Part shown: positions 8,341-18,800 of the stretch, one piece after another
Position numbering within the stretch: the stretch's first letter is position 1
How the letters are laid out: every line of letters starts with the position of its first letter
Assembly (NCBI RefSeq): GCF_900103665.1
Contig: NZ_FNGY01000009.1
Location: forward strand, 276,810 to 340,809
From: Pedobacter steynii
GTDB lineage: Bacteria > Bacteroidota > Bacteroidia > Sphingobacteriales > Sphingobacteriaceae
Reading direction: 5' to 3'
DNA length: 64,000 nt
Made by a program: the position numbers and the translations under genes
Notes under the pieces: model-generated
The model's database searches: none
What the model saw: only the letters and a program-made list of their open reading frames with translations
What the model was told of the DNA's origin: nothing

Positions 8341-9489
8341 ATGCAATTTAAAGACATCATCGGGCAGGAACAGATTAAAGCGCAACTGGTACAAACAGTT
8401 GCCGAAAACAGGGTGAGTCATGCTCAGTTGTTTTTATCGAGTGAAGGGAGTGGCGCTTTACCTATGGCGATTGCCTATGCGCAATACATTAACTGTCTTG
8501 ATAAGCAGGGTGATGATAGTTGTGGTGTTTGTTCTTCCTGTCGGAAGTACGAACGGTATATACACCCCGACCTGCATTTTTCCTATCCTTTCTTCGCTTC
8601 CAAGGATGCCCGGATCGCCGTTGATGTCTTGGACGAATGGCGGAACATGCTGCTGGAAGATGCTTATTTTGACATGGACATCTGGCGTTCCAAGCTGAGT
8701 GCCGACAACAAACAGGCCAATATCAACATCGCCGAATGTCATGATATTATAAAAAAATTAAGCTACAAAGCTTTTGAAGCAGAGACGAAGGTCCTCATCA
8801 TGTGGCTTCCTGAATATCTGGATAAAGAGGGAAATGCATTATTAAAAATTATTGAAGAACCGCCTAAAAATACGCTGTTCTTATTGGTGGCCAATAATCA
8901 GGAACAGATTTTATCTACACTCCTTTCCCGCACCCAAATTGTTAAAATTCCCAAGCTTCCTCATGCTACGATCGAGCAGTACCTGATGGAAAAACATGGT
9001 ATGCAGGAAGATCAGGCCACAGAATATAGCTTTCTGGCGGATGGAAACCTGATCGAAGCCAAACTGTTGGTGGCCAATACCCAAAACGAAAATGCTGATA
9101 AGTTTGCCGAGTGGTTAAGGATGGGCTATGGCAACCGTGTACTCGACCTGACGGTCTTTGTAGATCAGGCGGCAGGCTGGGGAAGAGAAAATCAAAAGAA
9201 TTTTTTAAAATACGGAATTAACTTTTTAAGAGAATGCAGCCTCTTACTGAGCGGTGCCGAAGAACTGGTGAAACTGCCTGCAAGAACATTAGACACGGCA
9301 AAAAAGCTGAGTAACCATGTCCTTGATCTGGGGATGGCAGAGGCCATTATTCAGGAGTTGGAACGGGCACATTACCACATCGAAAGAAACGCAAACCCAA
9401 AAATTCTGTTTTTAGATGTATCTTTACAATTGGTAAAAATAATTAAGTTTAAAACGTTCCCGAAAGGGACTCAATATATATACAATTAA
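8341..9489 (+). CDS. holB: DNA polymerase III subunit delta' (clamp loader)
   Basis: About 382 residues. The N-terminus MQFKDIIGQEQIKAQL and the AAA+ core match clamp-loader delta'/gamma proteins. The P-loop is degenerate (SSEGSGALPM lacks GKT), as expected for a non-hydrolysing delta' subunit. A zinc module has Cys52, 61, 64 and 67. EEPPKNTLFLLV and LLSRTQIVKIP are the conserved sensor-1/SRC-like segments. I prefer the ATG at 8341 to an upstream TTG. TATTTTGC ends 6 nt before it. It is divergent from ruvX. Confidence 0.9.
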   Translation: MQFKDIIGQEQIKAQLVQTVAENRVSHAQLFLSSEGSGALPMAIAYAQYINCLDKQGDDSCGVCSSCRKYERYIHPDLHFSYPFFASKDARIAVDVLDEWRNMLLEDAYFDMDIWRSKLSADNKQANINIAECHDIIKKLSYKAFEAETKVLIMWLPEYLDKEGNALLKIIEEPPKNTLFLLVANNQEQILSTLLSRTQIVKIPKLPHATIEQYLMEKHGMQEDQATEYSFLADGNLIEAKLLVANTQNENADKFAEWLRMGYGNRVLDLTVFVDQAAGWGRENQKNFLKYGINFLRECSLLLSGAEELVKLPARTLDTAKKLSNHVLDLGMAEAIIQELERAHYHIERNANPKILFLDVSLQLVKIIKFKTFPKGTQYIYN

Positions 9490-9491
9490 CT

Positions 9492-10931
9492 ATGGGATGT
9501 GGAAGTTGTTCTACAGGTGGCGGTTGCGCCCCCTCGGGCTGCAAAAGTAATGGCTCATGCCTTACCGGAGGTTGTCAGAAATTAGAAGTTTACGATTGGC
9601 TGTCGAATTTAGACATGCCCTCAAATTATATACCTTTTCAAGTAGTAGAAGTTAAATTTAAAGGCGCCAGGAAGGAATTCTTCCTGAACAATGAGAATAT
9701 TTATCTTGAAATTGGAGAGTTGGTGGCTGTAGAAGGGCCTACCGGAGGTTATGATGTTGGTCATATTTCCCTGACGGGAGAATTGGTCCGCATGCAGATG
9801 AAGCGTCGGAAAACCCCTATCGATCAGGTTACCCGTAAGATTTACAGAAAGGCTACAGAAGCTGATGTAGAGAAGTGGAAGATTGCTAAAGGGCTGGAAT
9901 GGGAAACCATGCATAAAGCCAGAACACTGGCCTTAGATCTGCGCTTATCGATGAAAATCAGTGATGTGGATTATCAGGGTGATAAAACCAAAGCCACTTT
10001 CTTTTATACTGCTGAAGGTCGTGTTGATTTTCGTGAACTCATCAAGAAGATGGCAGAAACTTTCCGGATCAGGATTGAAATGCGTCAGATTGGAATGAGA
10101 CAGGAAGCAGGAAGGCTTGGAGGAATCGGCTCTTGTGGTCGTGAACTTTGCTGTTCTACCTGGTTAACGAACTTCAAGACGGTTTCTACTGCAGCAGCAA
10201 GATATCAGAACTTATCGCTGAATACGTTGAAGCTCGCCGGACAGTGCGGAAAGCTGAAATGTTGTTTAAACTATGAGCTGGATACCTACCTGGACGCGTT
10301 AAAAGACATTCCTGACCGTGTAGAGAACCTGCAAACGGAAATCGGCGTTGCCCGTCATCAGAAAACCGACATCTTTAAGAAACTAATGTGGTTCAGTTAT
10401 CCGAATATGGAAGACTGGATTCCTTTAAAAGTGGACCGTGTAAAAGAAATCATGGCCATGAATAAAAAAGGTTTAAAACCAAATAACCTGAAGGAAGAAG
10501 CGGTAGAACTGGTGAGTACTACGGTAATCGAGAAAACTCCGGATTATGAAAATGTGGTTGGACAGGACAGTTTAACACGTTTGGACGATAAGCCCAGAAA
10601 TAAAGGAAACCGCAATAATAACAATAAACCTGCCGGCAATCGTAATGGAGAGCCAAGGAATAATAACAATGCGAACAGGACGGAAAGACCGGCTAAACCG
10701 GGACAACAGGGAAGGACGCGTACAGAGGGTAATAAGAATCCCGCTGGTGCTGCTCCCGGAGCTAAGGCACAACCTAAAGGCCAGCCTGCTGCTACCGATG
10801 TTCAGCCTAAAGCACCGAATCCTGCAGCAGCAGCTCCGGCAGATGGTACTGCACCAAAGCCGAGCAGAAACAACAGGAACAGAAATAATAACCGTAGAAA
10901 AAAACCAACGGATAAGCCTAAAAATGAATAA
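9492..10931 (+). CDS. PSP1 domain protein (RicT/YaaT-like) with Asn/Pro-rich tail
   Basis: A 479-residue protein. A Cys-rich N-terminus (CGSCSTGGGCAPSGC) precedes a PSP1 core at about 60-300 containing the two family Cys clusters GSCGRELCCSTWL and QCGKLKCCLNYELD. In Bacillus, RicT (YaaT) joins RicA and RicF in an Fe-S complex acting on RNase Y and developmental genes; in Bacteroidota this gene classically sits between holB and gldH, as here. From about residue 380 the protein is an Asn/Pro/Lys/Ala low-complexity tail. It starts 2 nt after the holB stop and overlaps gldH by 8 nt. Confidence 0.9.
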   Translation: MGCGSCSTGGGCAPSGCKSNGSCLTGGCQKLEVYDWLSNLDMPSNYIPFQVVEVKFKGARKEFFLNNENIYLEIGELVAVEGPTGGYDVGHISLTGELVRMQMKRRKTPIDQVTRKIYRKATEADVEKWKIAKGLEWETMHKARTLALDLRLSMKISDVDYQGDKTKATFFYTAEGRVDFRELIKKMAETFRIRIEMRQIGMRQEAGRLGGIGSCGRELCCSTWLTNFKTVSTAAARYQNLSLNTLKLAGQCGKLKCCLNYELDTYLDALKDIPDRVENLQTEIGVARHQKTDIFKKLMWFSYPNMEDWIPLKVDRVKEIMAMNKKGLKPNNLKEEAVELVSTTVIEKTPDYENVVGQDSLTRLDDKPRNKGNRNNNNKPAGNRNGEPRNNNNANRTERPAKPGQQGRTRTEGNKNPAGAAPGAKAQPKGQPAATDVQPKAPNPAAAAPADGTAPKPSRNNRNRNNNRRKKPTDKPKNE

Positions 10932-11403
10932 TTTAAAAGCATTTCTATTGCTTGCAGCTGGCATCACAATCACTTTTTTTAGTGGTTGTGATGCCAATAA
11001 TATCATTGACAATAACATTTCTATGCCCTCCAGAAACTGGAGTTATGTCAATAAGGTAAAAGCTGTTGTAGAGATCACGGAGCCTGCTAAATCCTATAAT
11101 ATTTACTTTAAACTACGCCATACTGCCGATTACGGCTACTCCAATATTTTCGTCTTGTTTCATTTACGGGAACCAGGACAAAAAAGGGAAAGCAGACGTT
11201 ATGAGTACCGCCTGGCGCAGCCTGACGGACAATGGAATGGCGCTGGTTCAGGAAACCTGTACACCTATACTTTGCCGCTTTTAACCAATTATAAGTTCCC
11301 TAAAGCTGGAAAATACGAGTTGGAAATCGAGCAGAATATGCGCGATAACCCGCTTAAAGAAATTAGCGATGCCGGAATTAAGGTTTCTGCAATAGCTCCG
11401 TAA
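10924..11403 (+). CDS. gldH: Gliding motility lipoprotein GldH
   Basis: 159 residues. The lipoprotein signal peptide ends ITFFSGC. The body contains KAYNIYFKLRHTADYGYSN-type and LREPGQ segments typical of GldH. In Flavobacterium GldH is needed for gliding and type IX secretion; Sphingobacteriaceae often keep gldH without visible gliding. I placed the start at the ATG at 10924, inside the end of the PSP1 gene, because the longer frame upstream merely reads PSP1 low-complexity codons and would bury the signal peptide. The holB-PSP1-gldH order supports a transcription unit. Confidence 0.85.
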   Translation: MNNLKAFLLLAAGITITFFSGCDANNIIDNNISMPSRNWSYVNKVKAVVEITEPAKSYNIYFKLRHTADYGYSNIFVLFHLREPGQKRESRRYEYRLAQPDGQWNGAGSGNLYTYTLPLLTNYKFPKAGKYELEIEQNMRDNPLKEISDAGIKVSAIAP

Positions 11404-11408
11404 TCGGT

Positions 11409-11552
11409 TTAAACCGCAATCTCCCCCAAATAGGCACTATGTGATTGTCTGGTCCTGTCTGCAGAAACGAAAGCAATATAGACTTCATAGCTGGAGCCCA
11501 GATCTATCCGGGGTTTATGCAAAGCAGTTTCTGCCTTGTTCCGGCGGCTGTC
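11409..11552 (-). pseudogene. Orphan C-terminal fragment of a DUF6266-like protein
   Basis: Read on minus, a 47-codon frame runs from just after a TAA (11553-11555) to a TAA at 11409-11411. It contains LGSSYEVYIAFVSADR and SAYLGEIAV before the stop, which looks like the C-terminal strand pair of DUF6266 proteins of Pedobacter relatives. There is no start codon or N-terminal part, so it is most likely a decayed remnant. The family match is from memory and moderate; the protein-like codon pattern is visible. Confidence 0.45.
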
Positions 11553-11607
11553 TTATGTCGGTTTTTACAGGATTTTAGAAAGAGATATTAAGAAAATAAA
11601 GGAAGGA

Positions 11608-12909
11608 TTACAGGTAAGGAAGCAGGCGTTCCAGGGCCATACCTCTGGAGCCTTTCAGCAAAATCAGCTGGTCGCTTAATGATTCCTTTTCAAGGAAGGC
11701 CTTTGCCTCGTCTGGAGTAAGGAAAAAATGACCTCTATGTTGTTCTTTGGCGGCATAGAAATCTTTTCCGATAAAAATAAGCGTTTCCACGTTTGTTTTT
11801 TCCGCTTCAGAGATCACCTGGCGATGTTGTTCCCGCGATTCTTTTCCCAACTCAAACATATCGCCGATAATGGCCACTTTGTGGCTGGCACTAAGGCTGT
11901 TTATATTGGCCAGTGCTGCAGTCATACTGCTTGGATTGGCATTGTAAAAATCGCAAATGACTGTGTTTCTGTCTGTTTTGGTAAGTTGTGAGCGGTTGTT
12001 TTTGGGTTGATAACCAGATAAGCCGGTGTTGATCTGTTCCGGGCTAAGGTTAAAAAACTCACCGAGACCTATCGCAGCGAGGATATTTTCGAAATTGTAA
12101 GAGCCGGTCAGGTTTGTTGTGGTTTGATGGTTGCCGTCCTTGTCTGTCCAGCTAAGTTCCAGAAAAGGGTCGGTTTTTAGCAGCGATCCAGATACCGTAT
12201 TTCCTGATCCGGTGCCGTAATAAATCACTTTATCTAAGCCTGCAACAGCAGTCATTTCCATTAGGTAGAGATTGTTCCGGTTGACGAATGCAGTTCCATG
12301 ATGATTTTTGAGATAAGTATACAGCTCTGCCTTTCCTTTTTTAACTCCTTCAAAGCCTCCAAAACCGTCTAAATGAGCCATGCCGATGTTGGTGATCAAT
12401 CCATGGGTGGGTTGTGCGATACCGCAAAGGAATTCAATTTCCTTTTGGTGGTTCGCGCCCATCTCAATGACTGCAATTTCGATTTCGTTGTCAATAGAAA
12501 GCAGGGAAAGCGGAACGCCGATATGGTTGTTCAGATTGCCTTTGGTGGCAAATGTTTTGTATTTTTCTGAAAGTACTGCATTGACCAGCTCCTTGGTCGT
12601 CGTTTTTCCATTGCTTCCCGTTAGTCCGATTACAGGAATGTTCATCAGGGAACGGTGATGTCTGGCGAGGTCCTGTAAGGCAGTTAATACATCCGGAACA
12701 AGGATACAGCGGTCGTCATTTAAATAATCAGGATTGTCAATGATGGCATAAGCTGCCCCATTGCTTAAAGCCTGCGCAGCAAAGGCATTCGCATCAAAAT
12801 TTTCTCCCTTGAGTGCAAAGAAAAGACAGTCTTTGGTAATGCTCCTTGTATCGGTGCATATCGTACGATAATTTAAGAAATGTTGATACAGGGAATCGAT
12901 GGCTGACAT
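11608..12909 (-). CDS. murF: UDP-N-acetylmuramoyl-tripeptide--D-alanyl-D-alanine ligase MurF
   Basis: 433 residues, a normal MurF length. It adds D-Ala-D-Ala to UDP-MurNAc-tripeptide in the cytoplasm. The N-terminal domain has TDTRSI and FFALKGENFDAN, the UDP-binding part. The ATP loop is GLTGSNGKTTTKE. VIEMGANHQKEIEFL and VICDFYNANPSSM are typical central and C-terminal motifs. Two ATGs lie 6 nt apart (12909, 12915); either is possible. It is divergent from the M14 gene and not part of a dcw cluster, as is common for murF in Bacteroidota. Confidence 0.95.
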   Translation of the reverse strand: MSAIDSLYQHFLNYRTICTDTRSITKDCLFFALKGENFDANAFAAQALSNGAAYAIIDNPDYLNDDRCILVPDVLTALQDLARHHRSLMNIPVIGLTGSNGKTTTKELVNAVLSEKYKTFATKGNLNNHIGVPLSLLSIDNEIEIAVIEMGANHQKEIEFLCGIAQPTHGLITNIGMAHLDGFGGFEGVKKGKAELYTYLKNHHGTAFVNRNNLYLMEMTAVAGLDKVIYYGTGSGNTVSGSLLKTDPFLELSWTDKDGNHQTTTNLTGSYNFENILAAIGLGEFFNLSPEQINTGLSGYQPKNNRSQLTKTDRNTVICDFYNANPSSMTAALANINSLSASHKVAIIGDMFELGKESREQHRQVISEAEKTNVETLIFIGKDFYAAKEQHRGHFFLTPDEAKAFLEKESLSDQLILLKGSRGMALERLLPYL

Positions 12910-12998
12910 ATACATAAATCTAAATGATACGGTAAAATTACACTATGAAAGAGAAACAAAAAATATTCTTTAGTATTTTGGAGTCTTAATCGCCGAAT

Positions 12999-15482
12999 AT
13001 GAAATATTTTTTGCTTTCGTTTTTATGCTTGTTTTTTGTTGGAAAGTCCGTTGAAGCACAGATAAAGTCGCCTGACGAGTTTTTAGGCTATAGTTTAGGA
13101 AGTCGTTTTACGCCTCATCATAAAGTGCTGGAATATTTTAAATATATCGGAGGGGCAAATAAAAACGTCAAAATTCAGAAATATGGGAAGACTTATGAGG
13201 GCAGAGAGCTGTTGGTAGCGATTATTTCCGCCAAGGAAAACCTGGATAACCTGGAAACGATCAGGAAGAACAATGTCAGCATGAGCAATGCAGAAAAGGT
13301 GTTTCCTAAATCCAGGCAGCCTGCGGTGCTCTGGTTGAGTTATAATGTGCACGGAAATGAAGCGAGTTCTACGGAAACGGCCCTGAAAATGTTATACACG
13401 TTGACCGATAGTAAAACCCTGAACATCCAAAACTGGTTAAAAAATACAGTAGTGATCATTGACCCATGCTTAAATCCGGATGGGAGAGAACGCTACGTGA
13501 ACTTCTTTTCGGCAACAACAGGTTTTCAGCCAAATTCAAATCCAATGTCCAGGGAACATGCTGAGCCATGGCCAGGCGGACGATCCAATCATTATTATTT
13601 TGACCTGAACAGAGACTGGGCCTGGCAATCTCAGGTAGAAACCCAGCAGCGTCTGGTTTTATACCATGAATGGATGCCTGAAGTACATGTTGATTTTCAC
13701 GAACAAAGCTATAACGAACCGTATTATTTTGCACCTGCCGCCGAGCCGATCCATCAGGACATCACGCCATGGCAAAGGAATTTCCAAATCACGGTAGGAA
13801 AGAACAATGCAAAGTATTTTGATCAGAACGGATGGCAGTATTTTACAAAAGAACAATTCGACTTATTATATCCTTCTTACGGAGATACTTACCCTTTATA
13901 TAACGGAGCGATCGGCATGACTTATGAACAGGGAGGCATTGGTGCGGGCTTGTCTGTCGTAACCCTTGACGGGGATACACTGACCTTAAAAGACCGGATT
14001 GACCATCATTTTACCAGCGGCATGGCCACACTGGAAACGGTTTCCCTGCACGCGGAGAAGCTGGTTGAGGAGTTTAAGAAGTATTTTGAAAACAGTATTA
14101 CCTCCCCTCCGGGGCTTTATAAAACTTATGTGATTAAGGCACAGAATAAAAGCCGGCTGAAACGAATGATCAGCCTTTTGAAGAAGAATGGAATTGAGTT
14201 TGCCTTTGGATTGGATAAAACTTTAAGTGGTTATAGTTTTGAAACACAGAAGACGGAAAGTTTCAGGGTAGAACGGAATGATTTGGTGGTGAACCTTCAA
14301 CAGGCGAAAGCAGTGCTGGCCAATGTGTTACTGGAGCCGCAAACCTCGGTAAGCGATTCCAATACTTATGACATTACTGCATGGGCATTGCCTTATGCTT
14401 ATGGCCTTCCGGCTTATGCAACTACGGAATCAATTAAAGGGAAATATCCGGGAATGGAAGAGGTTAAGGCGGTTTTTCCGGTTGTGGCCAAGCCTTATGC
14501 CTGGATTTTCCCATGGAATTCTATCGAGGATGCGCAGGTACTGATTGCATTACAAAAGGAGAATGTAAAAGTGAGAATTGCAGAAGAAGCATTTTCCCTC
14601 GGCAGCCGTAATTTTGCTGTTGGCTCTTTATTGGTTTACAGAACAGAGAATGAGCGTGGAATTCCTGACCTGCAGGCTAAAATTCTCGGAATAGAGAAAA
14701 GGCTTAAAATGTCCTTCTATCCGGCTTCGGGTGGTTTCGTGGATAAAGGGAAAGATTTTGGTTCTTCTGCCTACCGCGTACTAAATACGCCAAAGGTGGC
14801 GGTGGTTTCAGGGCCGGAAAGCTCTTCCCAAAGTGTAGGTGAGATCTGGCACTTTTTTGAGCAGGAACTCAATTATCCTGTTAGTTTAATTGATGCTAAA
14901 AATATGGGCAACCTTGATATTAATAAGGTAAATGTGTTAATCGTTCCGGATGGCTCTTATGGAGATGAAGTTGCCGGTAAACTGGAAGACTGGTTAAAGG
15001 TTGGCGGTAAAGTAATTCTTTTTGAAGATGCAATTCTGAATGTGAATGAGGCAAAGCCTTTCGAGATTAAAAGGAAAGAATTTCCAAAAGAAGAGCTTGG
15101 TGGAACGAATTCCAGTGAATATGCAAAAAGGAAACAGGGTGATTTATCAGAAGCCATCCCAGGTGCCATCTTTAAAGTTCATTTAGACCATAGTCACCCA
15201 CTTGCTGCTGGCTTGGGAAGCTATTATTATGCCTTAAAAACGGATGATAAGATTTATGAGAATCTGAGCCGGGGATGGAATGTAGGTGTTTTGAAAACAG
15301 GGAGTTATGTGGCAGGTGTGGCAGGCAAGAATGTAGTTAAAAAGCTGAGTTCCGGAATGGTCTTTGGCGTACAATCCATAGGAAAAGGAGCCGTTGTTTA
15401 CCTGGGTAGTGATGTGCTCTTCCGCTCATTCTGGGAGAACGGGAAACAACTTTTTCTGAACGCCTTGTTTCTTATTGATTAA
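12999..15482 (+). CDS. Exported M14 family zinc carboxypeptidase-like protein, large form
   Basis: 827 residues with a signal peptide (about 1-20). The M14 domain at about 35-360 has the zinc ligands in YNVHGNEASST (His118, Glu121) and in HVDFHEQS, the substrate Arg in NPDGRERY, and FDLNRDWAWQSQVET. The C-terminal 450 residues include a Rossmann/glutaminase-amidotransferase-like part (VAVVSGPESSS, VLIVPDGSYGDE) of unknown role. It probably trims peptides in the periplasm or outside the cell. It precedes a tandem SusC/SusD locus, which may import the products, but there is a 323-nt gap and no shared operon signal. Confidence 0.88.
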   Translation: MKYFLLSFLCLFFVGKSVEAQIKSPDEFLGYSLGSRFTPHHKVLEYFKYIGGANKNVKIQKYGKTYEGRELLVAIISAKENLDNLETIRKNNVSMSNAEKVFPKSRQPAVLWLSYNVHGNEASSTETALKMLYTLTDSKTLNIQNWLKNTVVIIDPCLNPDGRERYVNFFSATTGFQPNSNPMSREHAEPWPGGRSNHYYFDLNRDWAWQSQVETQQRLVLYHEWMPEVHVDFHEQSYNEPYYFAPAAEPIHQDITPWQRNFQITVGKNNAKYFDQNGWQYFTKEQFDLLYPSYGDTYPLYNGAIGMTYEQGGIGAGLSVVTLDGDTLTLKDRIDHHFTSGMATLETVSLHAEKLVEEFKKYFENSITSPPGLYKTYVIKAQNKSRLKRMISLLKKNGIEFAFGLDKTLSGYSFETQKTESFRVERNDLVVNLQQAKAVLANVLLEPQTSVSDSNTYDITAWALPYAYGLPAYATTESIKGKYPGMEEVKAVFPVVAKPYAWIFPWNSIEDAQVLIALQKENVKVRIAEEAFSLGSRNFAVGSLLVYRTENERGIPDLQAKILGIEKRLKMSFYPASGGFVDKGKDFGSSAYRVLNTPKVAVVSGPESSSQSVGEIWHFFEQELNYPVSLIDAKNMGNLDINKVNVLIVPDGSYGDEVAGKLEDWLKVGGKVILFEDAILNVNEAKPFEIKRKEFPKEELGGTNSSEYAKRKQGDLSEAIPGAIFKVHLDHSHPLAAGLGSYYYALKTDDKIYENLSRGWNVGVLKTGSYVAGVAGKNVVKKLSSGMVFGVQSIGKGAVVYLGSDVLFRSFWENGKQLFLNALFLID

Positions 15483-15805
15483 CTAATTGTTGTGCTACTG
15501 AGTTAATATTTAAATTTATTCTATAATTTAGGTAGAATTTAATTACTCAAATTTGTTACGAAACAACCAGAAACTTTATAAAATTCTATAATAACCTATG
15601 ATTTGACTTCATTTCGGAATAATCAGGAGGTGGAGGTGGCTGGTGCCGGAATTATCTTTCGCTGTCTTTTTTGAGGTTTGGTTTTGACGCTTCGGCGTGT
15701 TGTCATACCAGTGTCAAGTCGCTGTCTGTGCGGGGTATGAAATTATGCTCGCATATCAAAAATGCTATATTTGGGCATTAATTAACCTAAATTTTATAAT
15801 TCTTT
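15483..15805. other. Intergenic region upstream of the first susC
   Basis: 323 nt with no convincing gene. The first part is AT-rich. A GC-richer patch at about 15620-15740 has a G-rich stretch and a small ACGC-TTCG-GCGT hairpin at 15687-15698. The downstream part carries the -7 box at 15766-15773 and the TAACCTAAATTT leader also present upstream of the second susC. Confidence 0.6.
15766..15773 (+). promoter_or_regulatory. -7 promoter box upstream of first susC
   Basis: TATATTTG, an exact TAnnTTTG match, 32 nt before the susC ATG. This leaves a short leader containing TAACCTAAATTT. A matching -33 element is not clear. Confidence 0.5.
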
Positions 15806-18800
15806 ATGAAAAAACTTGTACAAAGTTTGTTCATTTTTATGCTTTTTGCAGCTTCTGCAATAGCACAGGAAAGAACGATCAGTGGGTCAGTTACAGACAA
15901 AGAAGATGGTCAGCCACTTCCTGGAGTAACTGTACGGATTAAAGGTGCACAGGGAGGCACACAAACAGGAGGAGATGGAAAATTTTCTTTAAAAGTAACT
16001 TCAGCTGCAACCGGCTTAGAATTTTCTTACCTTGGGTACTTAACTCAAACGGTTTCAGCTACTTCTAACGTAATCAATATTTTGTTGGTTGCAGATTCTA
16101 AACTGCTTAGTGAAGTCGTGGTAACAGGAATGGGTATCTCGCGTGAGAAAAAAGCATTGGGATATAGCGTTCAGACTTTAAAAAGCGATGATTTGACAAA
16201 GGCATCCAATCCAAGTATGGTTGGGTCTTTGCAAGGAAAGTTATCTGGTGTGGAGATCAGGCCTTCAAGTGGTATGCCGGGCGCTTCAGCAAATATAACG
16301 ATTCGTGGTGCAAGGTCATTTACCGGTAACAACAGTCCTTTATATGTAATCGACGGAATGCCAGTAGCTTCTCAGTCTGATTTCTCTACCGGAAACAGTG
16401 TAACCGGAGCTGACGTTGCTAACCGTTCAGTTGATATCGATCCAAATGAGATTGAAAGCATGACCGTGTTAAAGGGTCAGGCGGCTTCTGCATTATATGG
16501 TATCCGCGCTTCGAATGGTGTAATTGTGATCACTACTAAAAGCGGTAAGGGATTAGCCAAGGGAAAACCGGTGATTTCGTTCTCTTCTAACTTTGCGGTA
16601 GATAGAATTTCACGCAAACCGGAATTGCAGAACACATACGCACAAGGAAACGGCTCATTGAAGGTTCCGATAGCTTTCGTTCCAAATGGATCTTCTTCAT
16701 GGGGACCAAGAATAGATGAGTTGCCTAATGATCCGGGTTTTGGCGGTAACACGAATAACACCTATACTAACGGTGGGGCTCAAAAACACCCTGGCCAATA
16801 TTATGTGCCTCAGAGAGCTCAGGCAGGACTAGATCCATGGACCAATCCTGCTGTTTATGACAACATTGGTGAGTTTTTTGATCTTGGAAAAACCTTTGGT
16901 AACTCATTGAATGTAAGTCAGGCAACGGAAACCGGCAATTTCTCCATAGGTATTGGAAATACTCACCAGAAAGGAATTATTCCTAATACCGGATTGGACA
17001 GGTACAATGCCAAAGTTGCTGCGGAAACGAATTTAAGTAAAGCATGGAAAGCTGGATTTTCAGCCAACTATATCCAATCGGAAATTGATAAAACTACCGC
17101 GGGTAATGATGCCGTTTTGTTATCAGTTTTCGGTTCTCCTGCCAACTACGATCTGAAAGGAATTCCTTCAACTTTTCCTACTGATCCTTACAAACAGACC
17201 AGTTATCGCGCGATAAGCTTCAATAACCCATATTGGGCAATGCAAAACAACGTTTTCAATGAAAGAACAAATCGTTTCTTCGGAAATGGTTACGTTGTTT
17301 TCAGTCCGGAAGTGAACTGGGGAAGAGATTCTAAGTTCGTCGTGAAATATCAGGCTGGAGCAGATGCTTATTCTACCCATTTCCAGGATATCTTTGAATT
17401 TGGTAGTAAAGGTGCTGCCGGAAGTATTCGTAACTACGGTACAACTGTTGCTACTTATAACTCTTTGTTGACGGCTAATTACAGTGTTAAATTAAATGAT
17501 GATTTTGATTTAAAAGTGTTGTTAGGTAATGAAATCAATCATGAGAACAACAAAAAATATGATGAAAATGGCTATGAATTCAATTTTGGTGGTTGGAAAC
17601 ATATTGACAATACAAAATCAAGAAATGCAACTGAATCTCAAAATCAATACAGAACAGTAGGTTTCTTCTCTAATATTGACCTTGCCTACAAAAACATGTT
17701 GTTCCTGAGCTTAACCGGTAGAAATGATATTGTTTCGAGTATGCCAAGAGGCAACCGTTCATTCTACTATCCTTCAGTATCCCTTGGATTTGTTGCGACT
17801 GAATTAGAAGGTCTAAAAGACAACAACATCCTTTCTTTCTTGAAAATCAGGGCTTCATACGCTGAAGTTGGACAAGCAGGAACTTATTTGAGAGATTACT
17901 ACACTACACCAACTTATGGTGGTGGATTCTGGACTCCAGGGTTACCTCCGGTTGTATTTCCTTTGGATGGTGTTGTTGCTTATACGCCAAACACCACCTT
18001 ATATGATCCAAAACTTAAGCCTCAGAATACGATCTCTAAAGAAGTAGGTGTGGAAACACGTCTTTTCAACAATTTGCTAAGTCTTGATTATACCTTCTCG
18101 AGACAAGATGTAAAAGATCAGATTTTCCCTGTTCCTTTGGCAGGTTCTACCGGAGCAGCACAGATCGTAATGAACGGTGGTAAAATCCATACTAACGCGC
18201 ATGAGATTTCCCTAAGCATCAATCCTGTTAAAACAAAGAATTCAAACCTTACGGTTGGTTTTAACTTTACCAAGATCGACAACTATGTGGACGAATTGGC
18301 GCCAGGTGTAGAAAGTATCTTCCTGGGCGGTTTCACTACGCCACAGGTTCGTGCAGGTGTTGGAAGCAAGTTCCCTGTAATTTATGGTGGTACATTTGCG
18401 AGAGACGCAAAGGGAAACATCCTTGTTGATGAAAGAAAAAATATTGGTGCAAATCCAAATGACAACTATGGTATGCCTATGACAGGTAAACCAGGAGTGA
18501 TCGGAAATGTTGCACCTGATTTCCTTTTAGGTGGTAATGCGGCTTTCAGTTATAAGAGATTCTCTATCGCCACAACTTTTGAATGGAAAAACGGAGGATC
18601 AATGTATTCAGGAAGTAATGGTTTGATGAATGGCTATGGAAGAACCAAAGTTACTGAAGATCGTACCACTCCTTTTGTTTATCCTGGTGTAAAAGCTGAT
18701 GGAACACCTAATGATATCGTTAGAGGTGGAGCTTCAGATCCAACTGCTTACGAATCTTTGTATTCTAAATCATTAGGAAACATTGATGAAGCCTTTATTT

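Noticed and set aside
10645..10923. Upstream extension of the gldH reading frame
   Set aside because: It reads the out-of-frame low-complexity tail of the PSP1 gene and would place the lipoprotein signal peptide internally.
11405..11416. Perfect 12-bp palindrome CGGTTTAAACCG after gldH
   Set aside because: Single copy, overlaps the decayed gene end; could be a chance palindrome and has no T-tract.
15623..15781. Open plus-strand frame with Gly/Cys/Ser-rich translation upstream of susC
   Set aside because: No start codon context and no domain; it runs through the presumed promoter box of susC.
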